A stretch of DNA of 32,973 nt from Flavobacteriales bacterium (GTDB taxonomy: Bacteria; Bacteroidota; Bacteroidia; Flavobacteriales_D; Crocinitomicaceae). The stretch lies in contig CANHBA010000003.1 of assembly GCA_947458985.1 (NCBI GenBank), positions 1-32,973 on the forward strand. Reading direction: 5' to 3'. The notes under the pieces are model-generated. The model was given only the letters and a program-made list of their open reading frames with translations. It was not told the origin of the DNA and searched no databases. Position 1 is the stretch's first letter. Each line of letters starts with the position of its first letter. Of this stretch, positions 1-8,909 are shown one piece after another. A program made the position numbers and the translations under genes.

Positions 1-1007
1 CCTGCAAATTGTTTGTAGTTACCCTGTATGCCAAAACCTGCGCGTAATTTGCGTGCATAGCCATCCAAACTCATTTGTTGGCCGAGCATGCCTTGCGCCA
101 TTTCGGTGCCAGTTCTTGCGCTGCTCATGCTTTGAAAGCGCGTTTGGGAAAGCGTTCCTACACTGCTGATGTTGGCGTCAATATTGCTTTTGCCCGGTAA
201 AAGTAGGTCATAGGTTTGGTTGTTGCTCAGGCCCAATTCTTTTTGTGCAAACTGGCTTAGACGCTGCAAAGTTGGTGAGCTGTTGTTTTTTGCTTTAATG
301 AGGTCGGTTTCAATTCCGGCAAGTGATTCAAAGCGCAAATCGGTGCGGTAGCCCGTTATTTTGGCCGGAGCAAGGAAGGGTAAGATGTTTGTGCTACTCG
401 TTGAAGAATTGAAATTTATTGCAGTAGATGGAGTTGAAGAGGGATACGTATAATTTGGAGTAGCTGTAGTTGTAAAAGGGTTTGAAAGTAGAGTTGAAGT
501 TTCAGCCAAACTTTCAGATATACTAAAATTGGAATTGGCAGTGAAATTGGAATTGGCAGTGAAATTTGAATTTACCGATGAATTTTCAGAAGAATTGGAA
601 TTTGCAGAGGATTCTGAAATGATCAATGAAGATAAAGATGCTGCAGAATTAAAAGTTTTGGATGAAGATTGACGCGTGGTTTTTGTAGCGGCTTTTGCTT
701 GCTGCGTTTGTGTTGCGGTATTTTTAGTGTAGGTAGAGTAGAAATAAGATCCACCGAATAGAAGCAGAAGTAGGGCGGCAGCTGCAAAAGGTTTGTAGCC
801 CCATTGTTTTTTGCGGTACAGAGCTGATTTAGGCTCGAAGGTAATTGGATTGGCTTCGAAGGTGGCGTGGGCCCACGCTTCTTGCTCGAGTTCGAGCTCG
901 GGGTGTTGGGCAATGAATTGGGCGAGCAATTCTTGCTGTTCGGTACTGAGATTTCCTTCTAAGGAATCAAAAAACCATTGATCGATGTTGTCTAATGTCG
1001 GTATCAT
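1..1007 (-). CDS. Anti-sigma-factor-like membrane protein, 3'-truncated by window edge (N-terminal cytoplasmic part, one TM helix, Ser/Asn-rich linker, start of a C-terminal domain)
   Basis: Open frame read by hand on the minus strand from ATG at 1007 to the edge: MIPTLDNIDQWFFDSLEGNLSTEQQELLAQFIAQHPELE...YKPFAAAALLLLLFGGSYFYSTY...SSANSNSSENSSVNSNFTANSNFTANSNF...LRAGFGIQGNYKQFAG. Start overlaps the stop of the ECF sigma gene (ATGA). Not in the ORF track because it has no stop in the window. Confidence 0.8.
   Translation of the reverse strand, partial: MIPTLDNIDQWFFDSLEGNLSTEQQELLAQFIAQHPELELEQEAWAHATFEANPITFEPKSALYRKKQWGYKPFAAAALLLLLFGGSYFYSTYTKNTATQTQQAKAATKTTRQSSSKTFNSAASLSSLIISESSANSNSSENSSVNSNFTANSNFTANSNFSISESLAETSTLLSNPFTTTATPNYTYPSSTPSTAINFNSSTSSTNILPFLAPAKITGYRTDLRFESLAGIETDLIKAKNNSSPTLQRLSQFAQKELGLSNNQTYDLLLPGKSNIDANISSVGTLSQTRFQSMSSARTGTEMAQGMLGQQMSLDGYARKLRAGFGIQGNYKQFA
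523..576. repeat. 18-bp in-frame tandem repeat, about 3 copies (gtgaaattggaattggca), encoding NSNFTA units
   Basis: Copies at about 523-540, 541-558 (exact unit) and 559-576 (degenerate), visible in the sequence. Confidence 0.85.
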
Positions 1008-1495
1008 GAAGCCAATACAAATTGTCCTTTAACGCGTTTTTTGACTTTGAGCCTCGCTCTAAAAAGGTAGACTTTTACCTGTGCTTCGGTCAAGTTGAGC
1101 ATGGAGCCGATTTCCTGGTAATTGTAGCCTTCGAGGTCTCGGAGCAACAAGATGCTTTTTTGCAATGGCGGCAAATCCTTGACAAGCAATTGAATGAGTT
1201 GTTTGTTCTCAAATTGGTTGTCGGTGCTGCTAGTGCTATTCCAGTAGAGTGATTCCAGGTGTTGTTGTTTGACTTTGTCGCGCTTCACCTGATTGAGCAT
1301 AAGGTGATTGGCGCAAGTAAACAACCATGACTTGGCTTTATCTGCTTCGACGCTTTTCTTGTTGATCCACAATTTTTCAAAGCAATCTTGTACAATATCG
1401 CGGGCGGGTTCGACATCTCGCAAGAAATGCAAACAAAACCTATACAGCGCATCGCTGTGGTGGTCCACGCAGGTATTGTAGTCGTAGCGGTTCAA
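1004..1495 (-). CDS. RNA polymerase ECF-type sigma-70 factor (TTG start)
   Basis: Sigma70 region 2 (YRFCLHFLRDVEPARDIVQDCFEKLWIN) and region 4 (LPPLQKSILLLRDLEGYNYQEIGSMLNLTEAQVKVYLFRARLKVKK). The codon at 1495-1493 is TTG; no upstream in-frame ATG seen. Confidence 0.93.
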   Translation of the reverse strand: MNRYDYNTCVDHHSDALYRFCLHFLRDVEPARDIVQDCFEKLWINKKSVEADKAKSWLFTCANHLMLNQVKRDKVKQQHLESLYWNSTSSTDNQFENKQLIQLLVKDLPPLQKSILLLRDLEGYNYQEIGSMLNLTEAQVKVYLFRARLKVKKRVKGQFVLAS

Positions 1496-1545
1496 AATTG
1501 TGTCTGGCAGTAGAACAATTTGTTTGGTGCAAAAGTTACACGTAG

Positions 1546-1558
1546 GGTAAATTTTACC
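1546..1558. promoter_or_regulatory. Perfect inverted repeat GGTAAA-T-TTTACC upstream of the ECF sigma gene; candidate operator
   Basis: Read directly; shares the core GTAAATTTnAC with the palindrome at 2386-2400. Confidence 0.4.
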
Positions 1559-1586
1559 TTAGAAAATTACGAATTTTTATGCGAAT

Positions 1587-1609
1587 AAAAAAAAGGCAGC
1601 TTAAAAGCC
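1587..1609 (-). terminator. Possible weak Rho-independent terminator of the Nudix regulator gene (GGCTTTTAAGCTGCC followed by eight Ts on the minus strand)
   Basis: Short stem (GGC/GCC, or alternative GCTT/AAGC) overlapping the stop codon, followed by an 8-nt T-tract. Confidence 0.4.
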
Positions 1610-2356
1610 GAAGTTATCGAAGCCAGTTTGAGTGAGTTCTTGGTATTTTTCTTCGTTGAACCTGTACAGCAGAGACGGTTTGTGTGGTACGCCGCGCTGT
1701 TTTTCTCTGAGACTGGTGAGGATGTCTAGTTTTTGAATTTTGCGACGGAAATTGCGTTTGTCTAGGGGTTTGTCTAGGATAGACTCATACAAACGGTGCA
1801 ACTGACTCAGGGTGAATTTTTCGGGCAATAAATTGAAGCCAATTGGCTGAATTTTGATTTTTTGCTTGAGTTTTTCTTTGGCGGCTTGTAAAATTTCAAA
1901 ATGGTCGAAAGCCAATTCTTTGATTTCATTGACCGGTACCCAATCGGCATTTTTGGCAAACGAAGAGGCTTGTGGTTTGTACTGAGACATTGTAACCAAC
2001 GTGTAATAAGCAACGGTAATAACCCTTGCCTCAGGTTCGGCGCGAATGCTTTTGAGCCATTCTCTATCAGATTCTTTGTGGATGCGGTCGGGGTCGCCAA
2101 ATGCACCAACTTGCTCCAGATAAATATTTTTAAGACCCGTGAGTTCGTCTAAGACGCGGTCTGCGGCCATGTCGAGGTTTTCGTTGTCGTAGATCAGGTT
2201 GCCGGGAAGGGCGAGGCGAGGGCCAAAGGCTGAGGATATCTCACCTCTGTCAATAAGTAGCACGGTAAGTTGTTCGAGGTCAAAGCCAAAAATGACGCAG
2301 TCTACAGATACGTTAGGATTGAGTTCTGAATTGATTTTTTTAGGATTGTGCTGCAC
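1601..2356 (-). CDS. Nudix-domain transcriptional regulator (NrtR/AraR-type, N-terminal Nudix plus C-terminal winged helix), GTG start
   Basis: Nudix fold sequence VSVDCVIFGFDLEQLTVLLIDRG...LPGNLIYDNENLDMAADRVLDELTGL, followed by a C-terminal region FTLSQLHRLYESILDKPLDKRNFRRKIQKLDILT typical of Nudix-related regulators. Confidence 0.85.
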   Translation of the reverse strand: MQHNPKKINSELNPNVSVDCVIFGFDLEQLTVLLIDRGEISSAFGPRLALPGNLIYDNENLDMAADRVLDELTGLKNIYLEQVGAFGDPDRIHKESDREWLKSIRAEPEARVITVAYYTLVTMSQYKPQASSFAKNADWVPVNEIKELAFDHFEILQAAKEKLKQKIKIQPIGFNLLPEKFTLSQLHRLYESILDKPLDKRNFRRKIQKLDILTSLREKQRGVPHKPSLLYRFNEEKYQELTQTGFDNFGF

Positions 2357-2385
2357 GTATGAAGTATTATCTATATATTTGGATA

Positions 2386-2400
2386 GTGTAAATTTGACAC
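2386..2400. promoter_or_regulatory. Imperfect palindrome GTGTaAAtTTgACAC between the Nudix regulator and the maltodextrin cluster; candidate operator
   Basis: 6 of 7 symmetric pairs complementary; lies in the divergent intergenic region just downstream of a TAnnTTTG-like box (TATATTTG, 2374-2381). Confidence 0.45.
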
Positions 2401-2428
2401 AAAGCTATCATTCACTCTATAACAAACT

Positions 2429-3292
2429 ATGTATTTCATTATTGAAAGTGGTTCTACCAAAAGCGACTGGGTATTAGTAGACAACAAAAATAACCAAAGT
2501 TTTTTTTCAACAATGGGCTTCAATCCATATTTTCATTCTGCCGACATCATTGAAGCAGAGTTGAAGAAAAACACTGACATCATGCAACTTGCCTCAGGTA
2601 TCAAAGGCATTTACTTTTACGGCGCTGGTTGCTCAAGTCCAGAACTCAATCAAATTGTGGAAGAAGGCCTCCGACGCATTTTTCCAACCTCGCCTATTTT
2701 AGTAGAGCACGACCTATTGGCTTGTGCTTACGCAACCTACAACGGAAAGCCCGGTATTTCTTGCATTATTGGCACCGGAAGCAATTCTTGTTATTTCGAT
2801 GGCCAAAATTTATTAGAAGAAGTTCCTGCACTTGGTTATGTCCTTGGCGACGAAGGCAGTGGCAGTTATTTTGGAAAGCAATTGCTCTCCTCTTTTTTAT
2901 ATCATCATTTACCGGCTGAAATTGAAGCCGATTTCATTGCCACCTATCAGCTCGACAAAGATCAAATCGTGGACCGCGTTTACCGCGAACCCAATGCCAA
3001 CGTATTTATAGCCTCTTTCATGCCATTTATCGCCAAGCACAAAGCACATCCTTTCTTTTCTGAAATGGTTTTCAATGGCTTCAAGCATTTCATGAAAGTA
3101 CACGTTTGTTGCTACGACAACTACAAAGAGACAGAAGTACATTTTGTAGGTTCACTTTCTAAAATTTTCGAAAAAGAATTGTTCCAAGCAGCTACAGAAC
3201 TGCAAATTCATATTGCATCTATCATTCAAAAACCAGTTCTTGGCTTGGTTGATTACCACCTCAAGTATATCCTTAAAACTGAAACCGTTTAA
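2429..3292 (+). CDS. BadF/BadG/BcrA/BcrD ATPase / N-acetylglucosamine kinase family protein (sugar kinase)
   Basis: ASKHA phosphate-1 motif ESGSTKSDWVLVD, adenosine-type motif GISCIIGTGSNSCYFDG, LGDEGSGSYFGKQLL. Confidence 0.85.
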   Translation: MYFIIESGSTKSDWVLVDNKNNQSFFSTMGFNPYFHSADIIEAELKKNTDIMQLASGIKGIYFYGAGCSSPELNQIVEEGLRRIFPTSPILVEHDLLACAYATYNGKPGISCIIGTGSNSCYFDGQNLLEEVPALGYVLGDEGSGSYFGKQLLSSFLYHHLPAEIEADFIATYQLDKDQIVDRVYREPNANVFIASFMPFIAKHKAHPFFSEMVFNGFKHFMKVHVCCYDNYKETEVHFVGSLSKIFEKELFQAATELQIHIASIIQKPVLGLVDYHLKYILKTETV

Positions 3293-3294
3293 CT

Positions 3295-4614
3295 ATGAAA
3301 AAGTTATTTTTCGCGCTCTTTGTTGGCCTATTTGCTTTTGTTGGAACCGCTCAACTCAAAACTCCTGAATGGGTACAGAACGCTACCATTTATGAAGTAA
3401 ACATACGTCAGTTTACACCAGAAGGTACTTTTGCCGCGTTTGAAAAACAATTGCCGCGCCTCAAAGCCATGGGTGTGGATATCTTATGGCTCATGCCCAT
3501 CCATCCAATCGGCGAGCTTAATAGAAAAGGCAGCTTGGGTAGCTACTATGCTGTGCGCGACTACCGCGGTATCAATCCTGAGTTCGGTACGCATGAAGAT
3601 TTCCAACATTTAGTGGATGCCGCACACAATTTAGGCATGAAAGTCATTATTGATTGGGTGGCCAACCATACTTCACCAGATGCCCTTTGGATTGAACAAA
3701 AAAAACGCGATTGGTACACACTAGATTCACTCGGAAGAGTTCAGCCAACAATTGGCACAGACTGGTGGGATGTCGCAGACCTCAACTACGAAAACCCCGA
3801 CATGCGCAAAGAAATGATTTCTTGCATGGAATACTGGGTGCGCGATTTCAATATCGATGGTTACCGTTGCGATGTCGCTGGTTGGGTTCCGATGGACTTC
3901 TGGAACACCGCTCGCGCTGCTTTGGACCAAATCAAGCCTGTATTTATGCTGGCCGAGGCCGAAGGTAAAGAACTTTATACTGCCTTTGAAATGACCTATG
4001 GCTGGGAGTTTCATCACATCATGAACGATATCGCAAAGGGCAAGAAAAATGCTGCTGATATCCAAACCTACTTTGAACGTGCTGAGCTTCCTGCCGGTGC
4101 TTTTCACATGAACTTCACCTCCAATCACGACGAAAACTCTTGGAACGGTACCGAAATGGAGCGCATGGGCGAAGCGCGCTTTGTTTTAGCCGTAATGGCA
4201 GCCACTATTCAGGGCATGCCTTTGGTCTACAACGGACAAGAAACATCCCTAGACCGCCGCTTGAAGTTTTTCGATAAGGACAGCATCAATTGGGACAAAA
4301 TGGATTTAGTAGACTTCTACAGCCGCTTACTTCATTTGCATCAAAATACGCCAGCACTTTATGTCGGAATGAAGCAAGCCGCGCCAAAATTCTTGAGCAC
4401 CAAAGAAGAGAAAGAACTCTTGGTTTACACGCGTGAGCAAGCAGGTTCTAAGGTGTTGGTGCTGCTCAACTTGAGCGCCCAAACCAAAAAAGTAGTTCTG
4501 AGTGAAGAAGCTGCTGGCACCTACAAGAATCTTTTCACCGACAAAAAAGAGAATTTAAAAGGCAAACAAGTCCTGACGCTCGCTCCTTGGGGCTACGCTG
4601 TCTACGTTCAATAA
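3295..4614 (+). CDS. Alpha-amylase family glycoside hydrolase (GH13) with signal peptide
   Basis: Signal peptide MKKLFFALFVGLFAFVGTAQ; GH13 motifs IDWVANHTS, DGYRCDVAG (nucleophile), LAEAEG (acid/base), TSNHDENS. Confidence 0.93.
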   Translation: MKKLFFALFVGLFAFVGTAQLKTPEWVQNATIYEVNIRQFTPEGTFAAFEKQLPRLKAMGVDILWLMPIHPIGELNRKGSLGSYYAVRDYRGINPEFGTHEDFQHLVDAAHNLGMKVIIDWVANHTSPDALWIEQKKRDWYTLDSLGRVQPTIGTDWWDVADLNYENPDMRKEMISCMEYWVRDFNIDGYRCDVAGWVPMDFWNTARAALDQIKPVFMLAEAEGKELYTAFEMTYGWEFHHIMNDIAKGKKNAADIQTYFERAELPAGAFHMNFTSNHDENSWNGTEMERMGEARFVLAVMAATIQGMPLVYNGQETSLDRRLKFFDKDSINWDKMDLVDFYSRLLHLHQNTPALYVGMKQAAPKFLSTKEEKELLVYTREQAGSKVLVLLNLSAQTKKVVLSEEAAGTYKNLFTDKKENLKGKQVLTLAPWGYAVYVQ

Positions 4615-4636
4615 TATCTACAGACCTTTTCTAGTC

Positions 4637-5986
4637 ATGCAAACTAAACCTTCACTCTCGTTTTGGCAAATTTGGAACATGAGCTTCGGCTTCATGGGTA
4701 TCCAATTTGGATTTGCACTACAAGGCGGCTATATGTCTCGTATTTTTCAAACGCTAGGCGCCACCCCTGAAGAGATCCCTGGCTTATGGATTGCCGCTCC
4801 ACTCACCGGACTCATCGTGCAGCCGATCATCGGTTTTCTTTCAGATCGCACGTGGTCGGTGCGTTTTGGACGCCGCAAACCCTACTTTTTAATAGGAGCC
4901 ATCCTCAGTTCCATTGCGCTCTTCTTTGTACCTTACTCGCCAACGCTTTGGATTGCCGCGGGCTTCCTCTGGATGCTAGACGCCTCTATTAATATCAGCA
5001 TGGAGCCCTTTCGCGCATTGGTCGCCGACAAATTGCCAGAATCTCAGCGTTCATATGGGTTTATCCTGCAGACACTCATTATCGGGATCGGTACATGGGT
5101 GGCTTCCAACTTACCTTGGATGGTTTCTCAACTTGGCTTCAACGACGACACTGCAGCAAAAGGAATTCCGATGAACGTCAAAGTTGCTTTTGCGATTGGC
5201 GCTGTGGTTTTTCTAGGCAGTATTCTATACACCATTTTTACCACCGAAGAGTATCCGCCATCTGATGAAGAAGCTTTTCAAAAAGAAAAGAAAAACACCA
5301 ATTTTATCAAAGATTTTTGGAGCTCAGTGACAAGCATGTCACCAACTATGCTGAAGTTAGGCCTGATTCAATTCTTTAGCTGGTTTGCTTTCTTCACGAT
5401 GTGGAGTATGGCCACACCAGCTCTCACCGCTACTGTTTACAATGCACCAGCACCTAGTGAAGCTTTATCAAAAGTGGATCCCGTTGCCTTTGAAACAATG
5501 AACAAATCATTTCAAGTTGCCGCCGACTCCGTTGGTTCAAACATGGGTATTTACGGCCTTACCTCCATGCTATTTGCGCTTGCGCTCACTTTTTATGCAG
5601 CCAAATTCAGTGTCAACCGCAAATGGGTGCACTTGGTTTCTTTGGTGGCTGGTGGCGCCGGTTTTATCCTGATGGGTTTCCTTCCAAGCCCCGACTACCT
5701 CTGGTTGTGTTTTGCACTCATCGGTTTTGCGTGGGGAAGTATTTTATCGATGCCTTATGCCATGCTTTCGAGCACCGTCGATGAAAACAAAATGGGCCTC
5801 ATGATGGGCTTGTTTAATATGTTTATCGTTATTCCTCAAATTATTGCAGCTTTAGGTGGTGTCAATGCGCTTTCCAAAATATTTGGAGACAGCCCAATTG
5901 CACCAATGCTATTAGCGGGTTCGTCACTTGTTTTGGCGGGCTTACTCAATTTGATTCTTACCGATAAGCAAATCACGCGTGGATAA
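4637..5986 (+). CDS. MFS sugar transporter (SLC45/sucrose-maltose symporter-like)
   Basis: Multiple TM helices; MFS motif [24 protein letters not shown]; located inside a maltodextrin gene cluster. Confidence 0.88.
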   Translation: MQTKPSLSFWQIWNMSFGFMGIQFGFALQGGYMSRIFQTLGATPEEIPGLWIAAPLTGLIVQPIIGFLSDRTWSVRFGRRKPYFLIGAILSSIALFFVPYSPTLWIAAGFLWMLDASINISMEPFRALVADKLPESQRSYGFILQTLIIGIGTWVASNLPWMVSQLGFNDDTAAKGIPMNVKVAFAIGAVVFLGSILYTIFTTEEYPPSDEEAFQKEKKNTNFIKDFWSSVTSMSPTMLKLGLIQFFSWFAFFTMWSMATPALTATVYNAPAPSEALSKVDPVAFETMNKSFQVAADSVGSNMGIYGLTSMLFALALTFYAAKFSVNRKWVHLVSLVAGGAGFILMGFLPSPDYLWLCFALIGFAWGSILSMPYAMLSSTVDENKMGLMMGLFNMFIVIPQIIAALGGVNALSKIFGDSPIAPMLLAGSSLVLAGLLNLILTDKQITRG

Positions 5987-6623
5987 AATTAAAGCCTTTT
6001 TATTCGACCTCGACGGCGTCTTGGTCAGTACTGAACACAACCATTTTTTAGCATGGCAGCGCTGTGCACATTCTCTCGGGATTGATTTCACTGAAAAAGA
6101 AAACGAACTCTTGAAAGGGGTGAGTAGGGTAGATTCCCTCAAGAAAATTCTGGAACTAGGAGCTAAAACCATTCCGAATGCCGAATTTGAGGCCTTATTG
6201 CAAAGCAAAAATGAGTTTTATCTGGATTCTATCCAAGAGCTCAATCAAAGTAACTTACTTCCGGGTGTCTTGAACTTATTAAATACAGCGAAAGAACTCG
6301 GGATTTTACTTGGAGTAGGGTCATCGAGCAAAAATGCCAATTTTATTTTAGACAAACTCGGTATAAGCACTTATTTTGAGGTGGTTATTGACGGCAATGG
6401 TGTCACTGACCCTAAACCGCACCCGGAGGTCTTCCTAAATGGCGCAAAAGCGCTAGGCTTGCCACCTGAGCTTTGTTTTGTTTTCGAAGATGCCGCTTCT
6501 GGTATAGCCGCCGCCAAAGCCGGTGGTTTTACAGCAGTAGGTGTGGGCAATCCGCACATCGCAGACCAAGCAGATATTTATTTGAACGATTTGACAGAAT
6601 TTAGAGTAGAACAATATGCGTAA
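5979..6623 (+). CDS. pgmB: Beta-phosphoglucomutase (HAD superfamily), GTG start
   Basis: HAD motif I FDLDGVLVSTEHNHFLAWQ, GVGSSSKNA, FEDAASGIAAAKAGGFTAVGVG; adjacent to GH65 phosphorylase. Overlaps upstream CDS by 8 nt. Confidence 0.9.
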   Translation: MDKIKAFLFDLDGVLVSTEHNHFLAWQRCAHSLGIDFTEKENELLKGVSRVDSLKKILELGAKTIPNAEFEALLQSKNEFYLDSIQELNQSNLLPGVLNLLNTAKELGILLGVGSSSKNANFILDKLGISTYFEVVIDGNGVTDPKPHPEVFLNGAKALGLPPELCFVFEDAASGIAAAKAGGFTAVGVGNPHIADQADIYLNDLTEFRVEQYA

Positions 6624-8898
6624 TTTATTTGAAATTGATCCTTGGAAGATCATCGAGAGCAAATTTGACCCAAGCAAACAACAACAAGCCGAAAGTATTT
6701 TCAGCATCGGAAATGGTTCTTTTGGCCAACGCGCCAATTTTGAAGAGCAATATACGGGCCCGTCTTTGCAAGGGAGCTACATTGGTGGGGTTTATTACCC
6801 AGACAAAACGCGTGTAGGTTGGTGGAAAAACGGTTATCCAGAATATTTTGCCAAAGTACTCAACTCTACCAACTGGATTGGTATTGACATCAGTTTGGAC
6901 GGCGAAAAACTAGATTTGAATCAGCAGCAAGTGAAGTATTTTCACCGCGAGCTCGATATGCAAAAAGGCTTGTTAAAGCGCACCGTAAGGGTTGTGTTTG
7001 GCAATGGCAAAGAACTCGAGATAGAAAGCATCCGCTTTTGTTCTATGGCCCGCGAAGAAATTGCAGCTATTTCCTATTCAGTAACACCGCTCAACTTCAG
7101 TGGTAACGTCAAGTTTACACCTTACCTTGATGGCAATGTGACCAACCATGACTCCAATTACGACGAATTTTTCTGGTTAGAAGATTCGCGCAAAGTGGAC
7201 CTCCAAAAAGGTATTTTGTGCACGCGCACCAAGAAAACCGATTTTTGTGTGGCTAGCGCCATGCGTTTTAGCTTTTGGCGCGAACAAGAATTACTCACTA
7301 TCCATCCGAATATCGCACAGCGCGACTTCTACGTCGAAAACAACTTCGAGCATTACCTCGAGCAAGGAGTGCGTTTTACGCTCAAAAAGTATGTTGCGGT
7401 TACCTCAACAATTAACCATTCCGAATTTGAATTAGCTGCCAAAGCCATCAAGCGCGTGCGCGAGGCTTACACAAGCGGTTTTGATACTTTGCGTGCTGAA
7501 CACGAAGCAGCTTGGGCAGATATCTGGGCTAGTGCTGACATTACGATAGAAGGCGATGTCGCTTCTCAGCAAGGTATCCGTTTCAATATTTTTCATTTAT
7601 ATCAAACCTATACTGGTAAAAATGCGAAACTCAATATTGGCCCGAAAGGATTCACTGGTGAAAAATACGGCGGCGCCACCTACTGGGATACCGAAGCGTA
7701 TTGTTTGCCTTTTTACCTCAAAACAGCCGACCCTAAAGTGGCGCGCCAACTTTTGGTGTACCGCTACAACCACCTCGATCGCGCCATTGAAAACGCGGAA
7801 AAACTCGGTTTCAAAGACGGCGCGGCCTTATACCCAATGGTGACCATGAACGGCGAAGAATGCCACAACGAATGGGAAATCACTTTTGAAGAGATCCACC
7901 GCAATGGCGCCATCGCTTTTGGTATTTATAACTATATCCGCCACACTGGCGATGTAGCTTATTTAGATACCTATGGGCTTCCTGTATTGGCCGGTATTGC
8001 CCGTTTTTGGGCGCAGCGTTTCAATTGGTCTGAAGCCAAACAAGCGTATGTCATGCTCGGTGTAACTGGCCCTAACGAATACGAAAACAACGTCAACAAC
8101 AACTGGTACACCAATTTTATTGCCCGTTGGTGTATTGCGTATTGCTTGGAAGTGAACGCGAAAGTTCAAAATCCGCTTCCACAAAAGCTGAGCAGTCAAG
8201 AAATTGACAAATTTGAGCATATTGTAGCCAATGTTTACTTGCCACAACTAGAAGGTACCCATACCTTCTTGCAACAAGATGGCTTCATGGATAAAGAACA
8301 ACTCAGCACCGCAGATCTTCCGGTAGCCGAGCGCCCTATTAACCAACATTGGTCCTGGGACCGCATCTTGCGCTCTATTTTCATCAAACAAGCCGATGTT
8401 TTGCAGGGGCTTTATTTGTTTGAAGATCAATTCTCAGAAGAGGTCATCCGCGAAAACTTCGATTTCTACGAACCCAAAACTGTTCACGAATCATCGCTTT
8501 CGCCTTGCGTGCACGTTATTTTGGCAGCTAAAATCAAGCGCCTCGACAAAGCACTCGAGTTGTACCTCAGAACGAGTCGCCTCGACCTCGATGACTACAA
8601 CCACGAAGCAGATGAAGGCTTGCATATTACTTCAATGGCGGGCACCTGGATGTCTGTAGTTGAAGGCCTTGCAGGCGTTCGTGTCTATGAAAATGGTTTG
8701 GCCATCGATCCACAAATTCCAAAACCTTGGAAAAGCTATTCCTTTCAGATCCGCTATCAGAACCAACCCTTAGCCGTAGCGGTAAGTCAACTAAATATAA
8801 CGCTTACTAATTTAGGTTCAGCGCCGCTTTCATGCGAATTAGCTGGTGCCAATATTACAATTGAGGCTGGCGCCACGCATGAAACAGCTCTGAAGTAA
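6616..8898 (+). CDS. Glycoside hydrolase family 65 protein (maltose phosphorylase-like)
   Basis: GH65 hallmarks GNGSFGQRANFEE, GGATYWDTEAYCLPFYL, GVTGPNEYENNVNNNWYTN, HESSLSPCVHVILA; size about 760 aa. Confidence 0.93.
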   Translation: MRNLFEIDPWKIIESKFDPSKQQQAESIFSIGNGSFGQRANFEEQYTGPSLQGSYIGGVYYPDKTRVGWWKNGYPEYFAKVLNSTNWIGIDISLDGEKLDLNQQQVKYFHRELDMQKGLLKRTVRVVFGNGKELEIESIRFCSMAREEIAAISYSVTPLNFSGNVKFTPYLDGNVTNHDSNYDEFFWLEDSRKVDLQKGILCTRTKKTDFCVASAMRFSFWREQELLTIHPNIAQRDFYVENNFEHYLEQGVRFTLKKYVAVTSTINHSEFELAAKAIKRVREAYTSGFDTLRAEHEAAWADIWASADITIEGDVASQQGIRFNIFHLYQTYTGKNAKLNIGPKGFTGEKYGGATYWDTEAYCLPFYLKTADPKVARQLLVYRYNHLDRAIENAEKLGFKDGAALYPMVTMNGEECHNEWEITFEEIHRNGAIAFGIYNYIRHTGDVAYLDTYGLPVLAGIARFWAQRFNWSEAKQAYVMLGVTGPNEYENNVNNNWYTNFIARWCIAYCLEVNAKVQNPLPQKLSSQEIDKFEHIVANVYLPQLEGTHTFLQQDGFMDKEQLSTADLPVAERPINQHWSWDRILRSIFIKQADVLQGLYLFEDQFSEEVIRENFDFYEPKTVHESSLSPCVHVILAAKIKRLDKALELYLRTSRLDLDDYNHEADEGLHITSMAGTWMSVVEGLAGVRVYENGLAIDPQIPKPWKSYSFQIRYQNQPLAVAVSQLNITLTNLGSAPLSCELAGANITIEAGATHETALK

Positions 8899-8909
8899 TT
8901 CAGGTTGTC

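Noticed and set aside
623-913. ORF track entry 623..913 (96 aa, minus)
   Set aside because: Pro/Ser-rich alternate-frame reading of the anti-sigma-like gene, which is open across 1-1007 in the frame with a coherent TM segment.
3727-4128. 133-aa minus-strand ORF inside the GH13 gene
   Set aside because: Fully antisense to a well-supported GH13 CDS covering its active-site motifs; no recognisable domain or signal. Shadow ORF.
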